This document shows, in pieces, positions 10,629 to 22,732 of a stretch of DNA of 64,000 nt. The DNA is taken from the NCBI GenBank assembly GCA_907164885.2, contig OU015496.1, forward strand, positions 102,095,132-102,159,131, written 5' to 3'. The translations under genes and the position numbers were made by a program. The notes below the pieces were generated by a model. That model made no database searches, was not told the origin of the DNA, and was given only the letters and a program-made list of their open reading frames with translations. This DNA is from Dolomedes plantarius (taxonomy: Eukaryota > Arthropoda > Arachnida > Araneae > Dolomedidae). Positions within the stretch are counted from its first letter, which is position 1, and every line of letters starts with the position of its first letter.

Positions 10629-11941
10629 CAGGGGTGTTGAACCTTTTAGTTTCCTGGGGCCGCATTGAATGAAGACGAATTGTTTTGGGCCACACAAAAA
10701 TTTACCTAACATTAAAAATAGTTAATGAGTTAAAAAGTATAATATGTAGTTAACATATTTAATTATAAATTTTATTTATAATTTTAAACATAATTATAGG
10801 AGCCATACTAATGCATCAATATATGAGTCAATTGAAGTGAGTCAATTCTCAGGGAGTTCTCAAGATGTTCATCCGATATTTTGGTTCTAATTTGGCTCTT
10901 AGTGGGCTTCAATCTTGAAAATCGCTGTTCAATGAAGCGCGGGCTTCCAAACAATGATGACATGAATAACGCATGACTGTGCATTTAGGGATATTTATCT
11001 CTGGGCAAGTATGATTGATTAAATGTCTAACAAACAGACTTGATTGAATTTCTGTTTAAGTTGGATGTCAGATTACAACTCTATGCTTTCCATGTGAAAA
11101 TCTTCTGCAGCATATCTATATCAACTGTAAATGGAATAGCAAAGATGCAAATGAATTGTTTATTTTTGCCGAAAGTGACACGGTTCTAGTGTTAATCTTA
11201 CAAGTAGCTCATTTTGGCCTATCATAGCTGGGGCACCATCTGTAACTATACCAGATATGTCGGCAAGAGTTTATGAGAATCGCTTCATCGTTTTCTTCCC
11301 TACTTGATATAAATCTCTCGAGGTTGTCTTGTCTTTTAACGGAACTAATTAAGCCATTTCTTCAGTTACAATAAACTCGTCATTTATATCTCTATAAAAA
11401 TGGCAAATTGAGCCGTGTCACTACCATCAGTACTTTCATCCATCGACAAAGAGTAAAACTTAAAACTAGAAGCTTTACTTTTTAAATCGTTTTCGATACA
11501 TTTCCCAAATTCGTCAGTTCTCCTGGAAATAGCTTGATGAGACAAAATGTGCGAGTATGCTCTCTAACAATATTTATAATGGTCTTGTTAGTGAATGTAT
11601 TCATAAGATCATGGAGATTGTGTGTTCATGGTGTTTAATTTTTTATACTAATATTAATATCATTACAAAGATGAAATGTTTAATGTGTAAAAACTTCACA
11701 TTTCATTTTTGTAATAAAATTAATGTACAGAAACTGCATACGGAATTTTGTATAGAATTAATTCAAATGCTGTATTGTCGATTTGTTGAAAGAACAAAAC
11801 GGGATCCGTAATGGCCGCCTGCCATCATTGCTGAGGCGGACTATTGATATTTTATTTTCGCTTTGAGCTCTCTTTCTGGGCCGAACTACTACTTGCTTAG
11901 GGCCGCATGTGGCCCATCGGGCCGCGGGTTGTACACCCCTG
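10629..11941 (-). mobile_element. hAT element, GTF2IRD2-like, internally deleted
   Basis: The ends CAGGGGTGTTGAACC and TTGTACACCCCTG are hAT termini, and the flanking 8-mers CATTAAAC (10621-10628) and CTTTAAAC (11942-11949) match at 7 of 8 positions. Sub-terminal GGGGCCGCAT and GGGCCGCATGTGGCCC blocks are typical of this group. The minus strand holds fragments of the transposase. At 1.3 kb it is much shorter than an intact hAT. Confidence 0.9.
10830..11480 (-). pseudogene. hAT transposase remnant (GTF2IRD2-like)
   Basis: Near 11480-11400 the minus strand reads FKFYSLSMDESTDGSDTAQF, the conserved block with the first catalytic Asp. Near 10960-10830 it reads HALFMSSLFGSP then RFIEQRFSRLKPTKS and EHLENSLRI, the C-terminal dimerisation block (compare CEQLFSxMKxxKS and DEHLxxxLR of the family). 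Stops and deletions separate the blocks. Vertebrate GTF2IRD2 contains a domesticated relative; here it is simply a dead transposon gene. Confidence 0.8.
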
Positions 11942-11949
11942 CTTTAAAC

Positions 11950-13593
11950 GTTAGTGGTAAAATAAGTTGTTATTAGTTGAAACACGAAATAGTTGTACTT
12001 ACCATTTGAGATGGAATAGATTGTGTTTTTTCCTGCACTGCTATTACTATGAGATTTATCCTTTATACAGTCAATTCTATTTTATTTATAATTTTTTAAT
12101 GCCTCGATAGACATATAGGATCAATTTTATAAATAGTATATTATACAATCATCTAAAATAAATTCTTCAATTTTATAAATGTATTATACAGTTTACGGTA
12201 CCGATTTTTTTAGCTTACTACGATACATAATTTTGGTGTTGTATTCCCACGATGAATAAGTTGCGACGGTAATTTCTTATCACCGCACTAGTGTGAGCTC
12301 TCTTGTTTGTCCCCAAATATTTTAATGGAACCTAGACATGAGAATATTTTCAATACGAAAGGATAGTCTGCTCTAGTTTTTCTTCAAATTGATTTGGGGC
12401 ACGTCATCTATCATCAGATAGTCGATTTCAGGACAATAGGAAGACACTCTCTAAAAGACTGTTTTCTGGAAGATATGGGTTTGATAAAGTTAAGAGTGAT
12501 GGGAAGTGTACCCTATGGTCGCTCGTTGCACTCATTCAATTACAATGTCAGAAAGAAAATGTACGTTTAAACAGTGAATTTCGAAGGATTTGTTCTTCTA
12601 TCGTCCACGTTTTCCATCGTCAGTAGAGAAGAATATGATATTTTGATGCCCTTAAATTCGTTAAGCTACAATGTTTGTAGCTTTATAGAAAGTACTACAA
12701 TGCTTGTTAAGGTTTATTTTGTTGAAAAACACATTTACTTTGAAAATTTGTTTATATTGCAGTTTCTTTTCAATTGAATTCAACTTAACGATCATCGATT
12801 TTTTTAAGCATTGGGAACAGTGCGCTGTTCTGCTCAAGCAATATATGTAAAATATTTGTATTCTATCTCTAAAGAATATTGTAAGATAAAATGCATTTTT
12901 CCGCAAAAATACAAGACAATTTTATTAAGCTTAGAGAATCCAAGAAATCGTCATAACTTGCATAGGATTTTTGTTTAAATGTCCCCAAATAGATCTGAAA
13001 TTCTACTCTTCTTCTCAATAAGTGCCTATTATCATAAAACATTTTTTAAAATTTTTGCACTGATATTTTTTAAATATTTATGCACTGGTTATCTGCCAAT
13101 AGATATTGTACTTTTTCTTTTTAATGTTTTATTATTTAAAAGCAAAGATATAATTTAAGCTCAATAACAAAGAATATCTTAATTAAACACTTCAATTAAT
13201 TTATTCGCATGAAAGAATTTGAATTTTATATGAGACAACCAAAAGGTTTTATCAATATCTCAATATATTCGGAAAAATATCTGACGATTGAGTTTGGAAG
13301 TTGTTATAAACGTGCTGAAGCCATTAATATACTTGGGAGTATGCTACTCACATTGGGCATATCCATTGGTGGGATTCAAATAAATTAACAACAGGTTCTA
13401 TGTCGTAATGGCCAGTTTCGGTATACCAAATGATATACCGAAAGGTAGTTAAATAATTCATGCATTAAATACTCATATAAGAACAATAAGAGAAGTACAC
13501 AAAACTAGATATTGTTTTAAGAAAGAGTTTTAAAATATTAAATACCTCACAAACTATTGAAGATATTTCCATATTACTGTTTGATTGGCATCC
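11950..13593. other. Unassigned AT-rich stretch
   Basis: Short ORFs (12574-12777, 12661-12906) overlap on opposite strands and lack motifs. No terminal repeats were recognised. A GGTATACC-like near-palindrome lies around 13415-13445. Nothing else is called. Confidence 0.4.
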
Positions 13594-14097
13594 TCACTTG
13601 CAATTTTCTTCACTTTTATCATCGGCTGTGTGATTTACTCGTATTCTTAACCATCTTTGCACTGTAGGAGCAGGATTCCATTCCTTTCCGATTAGACTGA
13701 TAATCATTATGTTTGACATATTCGAAACAGTTAGACGACTTCTCTTCTCTGAGCAAATAATGTTCATTTTCATAAAAACGCTTTCCACTTCTGCTGAACT
13801 TACAGTTAATCGTTTTGACAAAATTTTTAGCTGTTTGAACACTTTCAGGAACTGAATAGTTCTGGGAATTTTTTAAAACGTTTTCAACAAAATCTTGATA
13901 CTCATGAATATTAATTTGGTAATTGAAAATTTTATTTTAAATACAAGCAATTGCTCTTAAGCTGCTTTCCATTGAACTAGTACTTCTTCAATATTCCAGT
14001 AATCTGGCTCCAAAAAAAAGTGAGAAATTGTAATTTATTACTATCTTTAAACTGGCAACAACTTGCTTTAAATGTCCACAATCCATTAATCTTTTTA

Positions 14098-14129
<32 letters not shown>

Positions 14130-15550
14130 CCTTATGATGTTTTCTAAAAGTCTTTCCCGATAAACCAGTGATTTTCTACAAATTCTATATTTTTTAATGT
14201 TTCAGAAGTAATTAATTCATTACCTTTTTTTTCATATGGACGCTTTTCTTTTTCAAGCATTTAATATGCTGTAATAAATCGTATCACAGCCTTTATTATA
14301 TCTGTATTTCTTGCTTGCAGCGCCTTTGAAAGCAGAGAAATTTCGTTTAAAATATCAATCATCAATGCCAAATCAGTTAAAAAATATATTTTTGCAAGAC
14401 CCAAGTACTTTGGATTTGAAGAAAAATAGTCATGTAGGGCGGGCTATGCGTTGCATACAGGTTGACCTTAAACTTAGAGGAGGCCCTGCTTGGTTCCAAA
14501 ATTCTACCAATCTTTATAATTTCAATTCCAAGTTGTTCGGCTATTCCATTTGGCTCTTATTGGATTGATGAAAGATAGTATATATCTTTTCAATGAATAT
14601 TTTGAAATGATTTACTTCTTTTATTGAGTCATCCAAAAGAAGTTGGTTTAAACGTTGCCGTATAATTATGTTTGGAAACTCTTTTGCTATCCTAGTGCTT
14701 GCTCCAGATTTTATCCCAAGCAGAGCAAAATCGTATTAAATTTTTTCGTAGGTCATTCTTAGCGAGCCCAACATTATTTAAACTTTCCATAACTGAAGAA
14801 CATCTTGATTTTCCGATTCAACAAAAATCGAAGGTGACACAAATAAATCCTCAACTTTTAAGAAAAGTATAACTGATTTGCAAGCTTCATCGATGATCAA
14901 ACATATTCTCAGATTATTTTCAATCAATATTTCTTTTTTAATTTTCTTTGCAACTATTTTTACGGGATTGTAATCCTATTCTCATATCTAATCCCTTATT
15001 AGGTCTCATCTTCTATGTCTGAAAATGGTTTACATCTTTTTCACCGGCTGTAAACTGTATTCACTACTCTACAAGTAGTACTTAAGAATTTTTTATTCAT
15101 TGTATCTACTATTTTTGTTATGCTCACATTATTTGAAGTTGTCTTTATAAATGTTATGAGCCTTTCATGAAAAATGTTTCATTAAAGAAGCTTTTTGTAC
15201 CTCCACTCTTTTAACACATGAATATTTTTCTCTTTTATAAAGTCATAATTTGCATAATATTCACAACGAAACTTTTTATTAAAAATTCGTCGTATTTATC
15301 TTTAAAATTGTTATATTGTTGCACTGTTCGGCATTCAGGAAGACCATTTTCAATACTGGAGTTGTTATCATTTTCTATTCCAACAATGATGCTTTCTTCA
15401 GGTTGGATGGGTTGTGCTTGTGACTGTGTTGTACCATCCAAAGCCAATTCTGATACAACATAATAAAATTTGGGTTTCTTAATGGAAAAATCTGTCAGCC
15501 TTTTTATGTTTTCAGGGTCTTATTGTCCAGCCATCGTACCTTTTTATCGT
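13594..15550 (-). pseudogene. hAT transposase remnant, KIAA1586-like
   Basis: Running 5' to 3' on the minus strand: near 14800-14740 [19 protein letters not shown] and FCSAWDK; near 14690-14600 RVSKHN then SIKEV; near 14550-14420 EQLGIEIIKIGRILEPS; near 14400-14290 [19 protein letters not shown]; and at 13842-13594 an open 82-codon frame with SSAEVESVFMKMNIICSEK and RSRLTVSNM. These are in the order and spacing of the RNase-H-like and C-terminal dimerisation parts of KIAA1586-like hAT proteins. Many frameshifts and stops break the frame. Termini with a target duplication were not found, so the element's edges are approximate. Confidence 0.75.
14101..14130. repeat. (TTA)n microsatellite
   Basis: About ten TTA/ATT triplets in a row within the hAT remnant. 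Confidence 0.85.
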
Positions 15551-16130
15551 ACCTTTTGACCGCTTCAATGATCTTATTCGTTCCGCGACGAGTGGCTCTC
15601 ACGTAATGGGGCTGCAACTGATAGCATAACAGATGGTTCCACACTACGGGAGCCCAGTAGGACCATTTGTTTAAATGATTGTCATCGCCGCATCACAGAA
15701 CGGACTGGTCGCCAGGTGTAGGGTAGGTTTATTTTTAAAAAATGTTTGTCCTGTGAACAATGCAGGTGGCGCTTATTAGCAAACGGTTCGCAGAACCGAT
15801 GCAAACCGGCTGAATCTCACCACTGGGCATATCGTTCTACATAGCATATATTTCAATAATGACTGAAAATAAAAAAAAATAAGAGCATGGTGACACATGG
15901 CGTCCTTGATGGACTGTGCATTTAAAAATTTTTTTTAACATATACATATGATTAATAACTTGTTTTGCATGTAACAGACAAACCACCTCAAACTGCCTGT
16001 TTATAATTACAATTCCTTTAGAATCTTTTCATAATTTATTTTTGTAGCCTTTCGTGTCAAATACAGTCACATTTCGAGTCAGACCTACTCTCTTTTGAAT
16101 AATCAGATAGATGATTTTTTTTTCAGAGAG
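15551..16130. other. Unassigned stretch between hAT remnant and MITE
   Basis: The part 15570-15760 is less AT-rich than its surroundings, which often signals old transposon coding sequence. I could not match either strand to a family. No termini were found. Confidence 0.35.
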
Positions 16131-16132
16131 TA

Positions 16133-16310
16133 AGGGCCTGTTCACACAGGAGTCCGTTGCGGAACGTTAAAGTATTGAAATATATTTAACCAATGACAAA
16201 CCTCTAAACGATTAGCAATAAAATTTTTAACCCCTATGATTGGTTTATTTTTGTCTCAACGTCATCTTTCCCTTAACGCTACGCAACGGACTCCTATGTG
16301 AACAGGCCCT
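16133..16310. mobile_element. GGGCCTGTTCACA-family MITE, copy 3 (asymmetric type)
   Basis: The ends AGGGCCTGTTCACACAGG and CCTATGTGAACAGGCCCT are flanked by TA at 16131-16132 and 16311-16312. The interior has AACCAATGACAAACC, which identifies the asymmetric subtype shared with copies 2 and 5. This intact copy gives the uninterrupted sequence of the site hit by the Helitron in copy 5. Confidence 0.9.
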
Positions 16311-16610
16311 TACAGGCTGTTAAAAAATCTCACGTAAGTGGTATCGAATTTTTTAAACCAATCACTCGACTGCTTTGTCACTACGGCTGACACTATTTCT
16401 CCAAACTTCATGATTGTTTGAAATTTTTTGGCATTTGCTTTTACTCTTTCTCAAGTAATATGATGAACTGTTAAACCTCAATACTTTTTTCTCTTTGATA
16501 GGAAAAGACAAATTCTTTTGTTTCTATGATAATTATGCTTATTCGAATCGTTAATTCTCAGTTAATTTAGTCAAGTTTTAAGTCTTAAGTATAAAAAGTT
16601 CACTGTATTA

Positions 16611-16791
16611 GGGCCTGTTCACATAGAAGTCCGTTCCGTAGCGTTAAGAAAAAGATGACGTTAAGGCGAAAATAAACCAATCATAGGCTTTAAAAATTTC
16701 ATTGCTAATCGTTTGGAGGCCTATGATTGGTTTATTTTCGTCTTAACGTCATGTTTTCCTTAACGCAACGGACTCCTATGTGAACAGACCC
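16611..16791. mobile_element. GGGCCTGTTCACA-family MITE, copy 4 (symmetric type)
   Basis: The ends GGGCCTGTTCACATAG and CTATGTGAACAGACCC are flanked by TA at 16609-16610 and 16792-16793. Like copy 1 its two halves mirror each other. It lies about 525 bp upstream of the CDC45 start codon, just outside the probable proximal promoter. Confidence 0.9.
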
Positions 16792-16793
16792 TA

Positions 16794-17317
16794 ATAGTCA
16801 GTCTACAATTAACTTGAATTGTCGGTAATGACTGTAAAATTTATTAAATATTCTTTCATTTATTTTAAAAACTAACGACTTTTGAACTATTTTGACATTA
16901 GTTTTTCATTCGTTGCTGATAGTGATAGTAGCAGCCTAAAACTTATAAAACAAGGCAATGTTGATTTATAATAGCATTTAATTCCTATGAGCTTAGAATT
17001 TTGGGCGTTAAAGGTATTTTGAAGTTAATTATAAATAATTATACGTGAAATGACATACTTTTTCTTCAACACGAGTGGCAACATCTGAACAGTAAACGGT
17101 TGCCAGTTCTCAAATTTGATTCAAAGATTTGGCGGTTTGCTGTAAATTACTTGGTAGCGTTCGCGAACTGTTATACATGTGCAAATGATAAACAATAAAC
17201 TGCGAACTCACATTATGCTCAAAGATTAATAGATGCTAATCATTGTTGCTTTCAATGACACAGTAAGTTAAAATCAAAATTCAGTCCAGTAAAAGCTTCA
17301 CTATCCATACATTCTTA
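16794..17317 (+). promoter_or_regulatory. CDC45 5' flank with possible E2F site
   Basis: TTTGGCGG at 17128-17135, about 183 bp before the start codon, fits the E2F consensus TTTSSCGS. CDC45 is a G1/S gene controlled by E2F in animals, so the match is plausible, though an 8-mer alone is weak. No TATA box is evident. An in-frame stop (TAA at 17264-17266) precedes the start codon. GTAAGT at 17263-17268 would fit a 5' splice donor of an untranslated exon, but a matching acceptor is not obvious. Confidence 0.35.
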
Positions 17318-18967
17318 ATGTTTGTTTCAAGCATTCGATCTGAATTTTACGATGTTATCTCCGGTAATCGAGTGCTCCTTTTGGTGGCTTGTGATGTGGA
17401 CGCTTTATGTGCCTGCAAAATATTGCAATATCTTTTCCAGTGTGATAACGTACTGTATACTCTAATTCCTGTTCACGGACACACTTCTCTGATTGAAGCA
17501 TTTAGACGGTATCAAAATCAAGTAAAATTCGTAATTTTAATTAACTGTGGCGCTAGTATTGATATTATAGAACATTTTCAACCAAACGAAAATGTTGTTT
17601 TCTACATATTTGATAGTCATCGGCCTGTAAATATTTATAATGTCTACAGCGAGTCCCAGATTCGTTTGTTAATGAAATCTGAAGATTGTGAAGGAATTCC
17701 TGCCTATGATGATGTTTTTAAAGATGACGATTCGGAAGATGAGGAAGAAGAATCTGGAAGACCAACTGAAGCTACGTTATTGAAACGGCGGAGACGTCGG
17801 TTATGGGAAGAGAATAGAGAGAAGATACTTTTTGATTACTATCAAACTAGTTATTTTGGTGAACCATCTTCTCTCCTAACGTTCGATCTTGCATGGAAAA
17901 TGTCACGCGACAATAATGATCTTTTATGGTGGGCCATATTAGGTCTCTCTGAACAGTATGTCATGAAGAAAACTGAGCAAGAAAAATATGTTTTGTGTGC
18001 TGCATCCATGCAGAGTCATCTCTCACGGCATAATCGAGCTGAGAATGGTTCTTTAAATGCTGTGAGTTACATGAAGATATCTTTTGAAAAGGATTTGAAT
18101 TTAGGTCTTTATAGACATTGGTCTCTGTTTGACAGTTTGATACATTCTCAGTACAGTGCTTGCAAATTTAAACTGTGGAGTTTCAAAGGACAGAGGCGAT
18201 TACTCCAGTTTCTTGTGCATATTGGGTTACCTTTGTCTGAATGTAAACAGAAGTTTTCTTTCATGGACAGAAGTAATAGAAATAATGTATGTACCTGGAT
18301 GGAGGAGGCATCAGAGGAATATGGTCTTGATCAAATTGTGTATGGATCATTCATATCACACTTTGGATTTAATGGGAAACTCAGTGCCTCTGATGTTGTT
18401 CTTTCAGTAAATGCAATTTTGGAATCTACTGATAAAGAAAAGAATCCAGCTGACAAATTTCTAGATGCACTTGATGCGTTAAACAGGAGAGAAATTAATT
18501 TAATAAAAAAGGGAATAGAACTTGCAAAAATTAGAATGACGGCAGTTTTCAAACAAGTTCAGCAGTTTCTTGACATGAAGCATATTATTAATGCTGGTAC
18601 TTTTTTATATGCTATCGTGTCGGATAGTACTCGTGATGTTAGACATTTTAGTCATCCTGAATGTTTAGCAATGCTTGCCCATTTTTTGTTAGAAGCTCAT
18701 GTAAGCAATTCCAAAAATCGGCGTGCAAGTGCTTTGCCATTGATATTATTTGCTTTTGATGATATTAATCCAGATCGTTGCCTGATTGTGGGTGTGCCTC
18801 CTCTTTCTCAGCATTCTCCAAAAAACTTTTTTGGAAAAGCTTTTGAACAGGCAGCAAAACAACGAAGAATACAAATTTCTCAGGATCTTTTCGATCCATC
18901 ATTTGCTTATATTAATAAAAATGATCAAAGTAAATTTTTAGAGTCTTTATATCTTCTGCTGAGTTAA
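17318..18967 (+). CDS. CDC45: CDC45, DNA replication initiation and CMG helicase subunit
   Basis: CDC45 joins MCM2-7 and GINS in the nucleus to form the CMG helicase that fires origins and unwinds DNA at forks. The 549-residue product has the family's usual length and full layout. The N-terminus MFVSSIRSEFYDV is near that of animal orthologues. DVDALCACK (26-34) and FDSHRPVN (98-105) are the hallmark blocks of its catalytically dead DHH/RecJ-like fold. An acidic stretch (136-145) is followed by a basic KRRRRR cluster (156-161), then LFDYY (171-175), LLWWAILGL (202-210), HWSLFDSL in the middle and NFFGKAFE (503-510) near the C-terminus, ending FLESLYLLLS. This Met is chosen because an in-frame stop lies 52 bases upstream and the family begins here; the base at -3 is T, a weak context. 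The frame has no intron, frameshift or stop. Most animal CDC45 genes have many introns, so a functional retrogene or intron loss is possible. Confidence 0.97.
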   Translation: MFVSSIRSEFYDVISGNRVLLLVACDVDALCACKILQYLFQCDNVLYTLIPVHGHTSLIEAFRRYQNQVKFVILINCGASIDIIEHFQPNENVVFYIFDSHRPVNIYNVYSESQIRLLMKSEDCEGIPAYDDVFKDDDSEDEEEESGRPTEATLLKRRRRRLWEENREKILFDYYQTSYFGEPSSLLTFDLAWKMSRDNNDLLWWAILGLSEQYVMKKTEQEKYVLCAASMQSHLSRHNRAENGSLNAVSYMKISFEKDLNLGLYRHWSLFDSLIHSQYSACKFKLWSFKGQRRLLQFLVHIGLPLSECKQKFSFMDRSNRNNVCTWMEEASEEYGLDQIVYGSFISHFGFNGKLSASDVVLSVNAILESTDKEKNPADKFLDALDALNRREINLIKKGIELAKIRMTAVFKQVQQFLDMKHIINAGTFLYAIVSDSTRDVRHFSHPECLAMLAHFLLEAHVSNSKNRRASALPLILFAFDDINPDRCLIVGVPPLSQHSPKNFFGKAFEQAAKQRRIQISQDLFDPSFAYINKNDQSKFLESLYLLLS

Positions 18968-21900
18968 CTCATTACTTATTAAATTAAATGAACTTATTTG
19001 TATATATTGTATAAATTTATTTTATCAAAAGTTTATGGTAAAATTCACTTTTTATGTATAGCGTTATGAAAAATGAAGTTATAGTATTTGTAATATTCAT
19101 TCCTAAATATTATTCTCTATAAGTATGGGGAAACGTGTATTATAATATAAATGTGTTATCTGCCTGGGGAAACTAATGACTAAACCTGTATTAGGGTTTT
19201 TAATCTATTAATTTGTTTTCTTTCGCAAGAATTTGAATAATTAAACATATTCTTTAAAAATGCATTAAAAAACATTTTGAAAGATCTTTTGAATTATTTA
19301 ACAGTTTTTATGAATGTTTTAAAAAATATATATACTATACTTTTACAAATTCTTTGAGGGCATCCTATTTTTTTTTTTTTTTTTTTTTTTTTCAAGGAAG
19401 CTACTCCTAAGTTTTTTGAAACTGGTTTGCTATTATTTGTACATAGTTAAAATTTGCAGCTGTTGTGGTACAAAATTGTTGTTTGTGTATGTAGAATATG
19501 CTTTCATTTTAAAGGGAATTATGGCAGACATTGTGTTAGGTATATAATTGTATTTTATATATCTATAAATATGAGTTTATATTAGCCAGTATAAAATGAA
19601 TGGTGTCATATTTCTCAAAAATGATTTATTAACCATATAGGCTCAAACAAGTTTTTCAAAATTACTTTTTGAGTTGCATAATGGAATGAACTTTATATCT
19701 GTTCAATTTTAGGTGTAATATTTACTCTTTTGTGCATCTTAATGATATATATCTGTATAAAGTTAACTTGAATATTTTTATGTACTTATTATTATTCTCT
19801 CTGGTTTTAGGTATCTTCCAGAGACAAGAATAAAAATTTTCTCCATAAAATTTTAACCTGTTTCAGTCTATATTGATAAAAGATGTTAAGCTTAATTTAT
19901 CATAATTTTAACATGCTTTAGAAAAGTAACTTGTTAAACTATCTACAAAAATTTGTTGTGAAAGAATTAGCTAAAAAGAAAAGATAAATGGAATTAACAT
20001 GTCACAATATGATCTTAAGTTGATTTATCCATTAAAATTTTTTTAAAAGTTATATGAATTATTAAATTAAAGATTTTATTTTAGAAAAATCTCTAAAATT
20101 AGAAGTTTAACAACGAAACAAGAGGTGTAATGCTCCATTTTTGGGATAAGGGAAGTTTGCATTTTTTGTAACAGATGTTCTCAAGAAAAAGGTATAATCT
20201 TAGTATTTATAAAGATGTACTATAGTGTCCACTATTAATTTTTTTAAAAATCATTCTTCATAACTTTATACATATATAAATACAAATTGATATTTAGATG
20301 GAAGTGGCATACTTTTGCTTTAGGAACTTAATCATTTTAAAAAGTTGCATAGTCATGTTTTGTGCATTGGATTTTTATTAGTGTTTATAATGCATGTTTT
20401 ACATAATTATCTCATTTATTATAAATTAAATTTCATTATTTGTAATGTATTTAATTGAAGCTATTTCTTTTCTATAATGAAATGGAATGAGCCATTTGCT
20501 ATCTTTGTAAAACAAACTGAGATTATTTTTCTTATATCTTAGCAGCATAACCTATAAAATATTTTACTGCTTAATTTAAAGCAAGTATATTTCTTATTAA
20601 TCTGACTGAAATTCTTACTTATGTAAATTATTGAATGTTCCATTTTAGCTTTTGTCTTTTATTATATCATGCATATATGCAAGCAACGTTTAAAATTATT
20701 AAATTTTTATTGCTTAGTTTACCGATTGTTATATGGTACAAAGGCATCTTTCATATTGTTTAATTTTGAAACCCAGAAGAAAAACATGGTTTGCTGTATG
20801 GGGTTTCAAAAATTTTTTGTTGATTTTTTAATTTTTATATAAATGTATTGGTAACTTAAGCTAGTCATTGATGTATGTGTAATTTTATTAACTTTTGGTG
20901 TTAATTTTGGGTAAGTGTACCATGTCTTATCTTTCACACTGATTGACTTACCCCTTCAAAATGATATGCAGATGTATGTGTAATACCCATGTGTGGAGGG
21001 TTCCTTGTCCAAACTATTAATGTGTACCATTCCTAGCTTGCTAATATTGTGTTTGAAGTTAGACCAATCTAAAAGGTTTAATCCAAGAGCGCAAAAGGCA
21101 TTTCTTACAGTGTTTTTATTCATACAAAGATAAAGGCAACTTTGTTCTAGCTTGGAATTATGATTGATAAAATCTCATTTAATGCCAGAGAAAGTGTAAC
21201 ATATACAAAATATTCTGAAAATTTCTCAATACTTTTTATTTATGTTAAAACATTTTTGTTTTAGAGAATTGCTTAATTGGAAGAAAAAAAAGTCAATGTT
21301 TCAAAATTTGAATATACTAAAAGTGAAACATTTCAGTTGATCACTGATTTAATTAACAGTATACTGGGATTTCCCTTTACACAAATCATCTCAATGTAGA
21401 ATATTGTTAAGTCTTATAATTACTGTGTTAAATCAAAATGTAAAATACCTCAAGTCATCTACATTATTATCATAAATTAATGTCAACTGATTACCTTACT
21501 TAGGTGTAATGTTTGATCCAAGCCAGAAAAGGACTTTTATTTGTTTTTGCTTGTGAGAATTATTAGAAGTTTATGAAAAGTTTAAATAGAAATGTTAAAA
21601 TATTGTCTGTATCTTTTTCTAAAATTTCTAATCATCCAGTACAAAGTAAGCTATTAGTGTGGAAGATAATATGTGTTACTTTTATTACAGATAAACTCAG
21701 TGATGAGGTGTTAAAATTATTAACACTTTATTGACCAGTAATAAATATGGGGTTATTGAAAAGTTCATAATGGTATTGTCGCAAAGTGGCTGGCTGGTCT
21801 GTAAAGTGTTAAGTTAATTTGTATGTTTTCTCAAATGAATTTTGTTGGAGCAAAAGTTGGATATAAAATTTTTTGCCTGCTATTAGATTTCCCTTATGTA

Positions 21901-22260
21901 GCAATGAATCTAAGCATTTTTTAAATTTGAGGTGATTTTAATCAATTTAATGCTATCAAAATATTTTAGTGAAGGAAAATTTTATGGAAGTAGCGTAACT
22001 ACAGAAAATTTTCTGTTAATAGTTTTGATAATACTCCTAGAATTTACCAAGGGAAAATTTTTTGCAATAACTGGCAAGAGACACTATTCAACTTCAGCAG
22101 CAACATATTTTAATTTATTTTTTGAGAATATATACTGTTATAAGCTATTGTAAATTTGTAAAAAATATTTTCTGTGGTGTATGAATGTCTTATATGTATA
22201 AAATTAAGGGTGAAAATTGTTTTATTTATATATTCTTTCAATAAATGTTTAGTGGATTTA
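18968..22260 (+). other. CDC45 3' flank / possible long 3' UTR
   Basis: AT-rich sequence with no supported ORF and no recognisable transposon, which makes it unusually quiet for this window. Candidate AATAAA signals lie at 19829-19834 and 22240-22245; the latter is followed by a GT-rich stretch as expected downstream of a cleavage site. A T25 run lies at 19368-19392. Where the transcript ends cannot be decided from sequence alone. Confidence 0.4.
22240..22245 (+). terminator. Candidate polyadenylation signal
   Basis: AATAAA followed within 10-30 bases by TGTTTAGTGG. If used for CDC45 it implies a 3' UTR of about 3.3 kb; the AATAAA at 19829 would give about 0.9 kb. Confidence 0.3.
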
Positions 22261-22724
22261 CCTGTTATGTCATTTATTCAAACTGTAAGTTGATGACTCA
22301 TCTTAAGGGACTAAGGTCATGTAGCTCTAAATTAACTGTTGTCAGTACATCTGTTACACATTCAAGCCTTGGTATGATAGAGTACTTATAAAGCTAGAGA
22401 CCTACATTTGCATATATATTTAAATATGTTATCATTTCCTGTAAGTTTTAAATTGAATTTGGTTTGCAATGAAACAATGTTAGCCTTTGATTTCCAAGTT
22501 CACTTACTTCACCTGTTGAAACAAGAAAGCACCATTGATATTTGTGTGCACAACAATGTAGGTAGTGCATAAAGCGATGTTGAATGATTTATTATGGGTT
22601 ACATTGCAGTCCATTCACATTTATATATTATTTTTCTCTACAGGTTTCTATTCAAAATAGTCTTAAATTGTTTGTTTATACTGCAATAAAAATTACATGT
22701 AATTTTTTTCATAAGGCTACCATG
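22261..22724. other. Unassigned spacer
   Basis: No gene or repeat recognised between the CDC45 3' flank and the hAT remnant. Confidence 0.4.
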
Positions 22725-22732
22725 CTTTATAC

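Noticed and set aside
15551..15760. Tc1-type transposase fragment
   Set aside because: Base composition suggested old coding DNA, but neither strand gave convincing motifs.
18156..18552. Alternative-frame ORFs within CDC45
   Set aside because: They are shadow frames of the conserved coding sequence.
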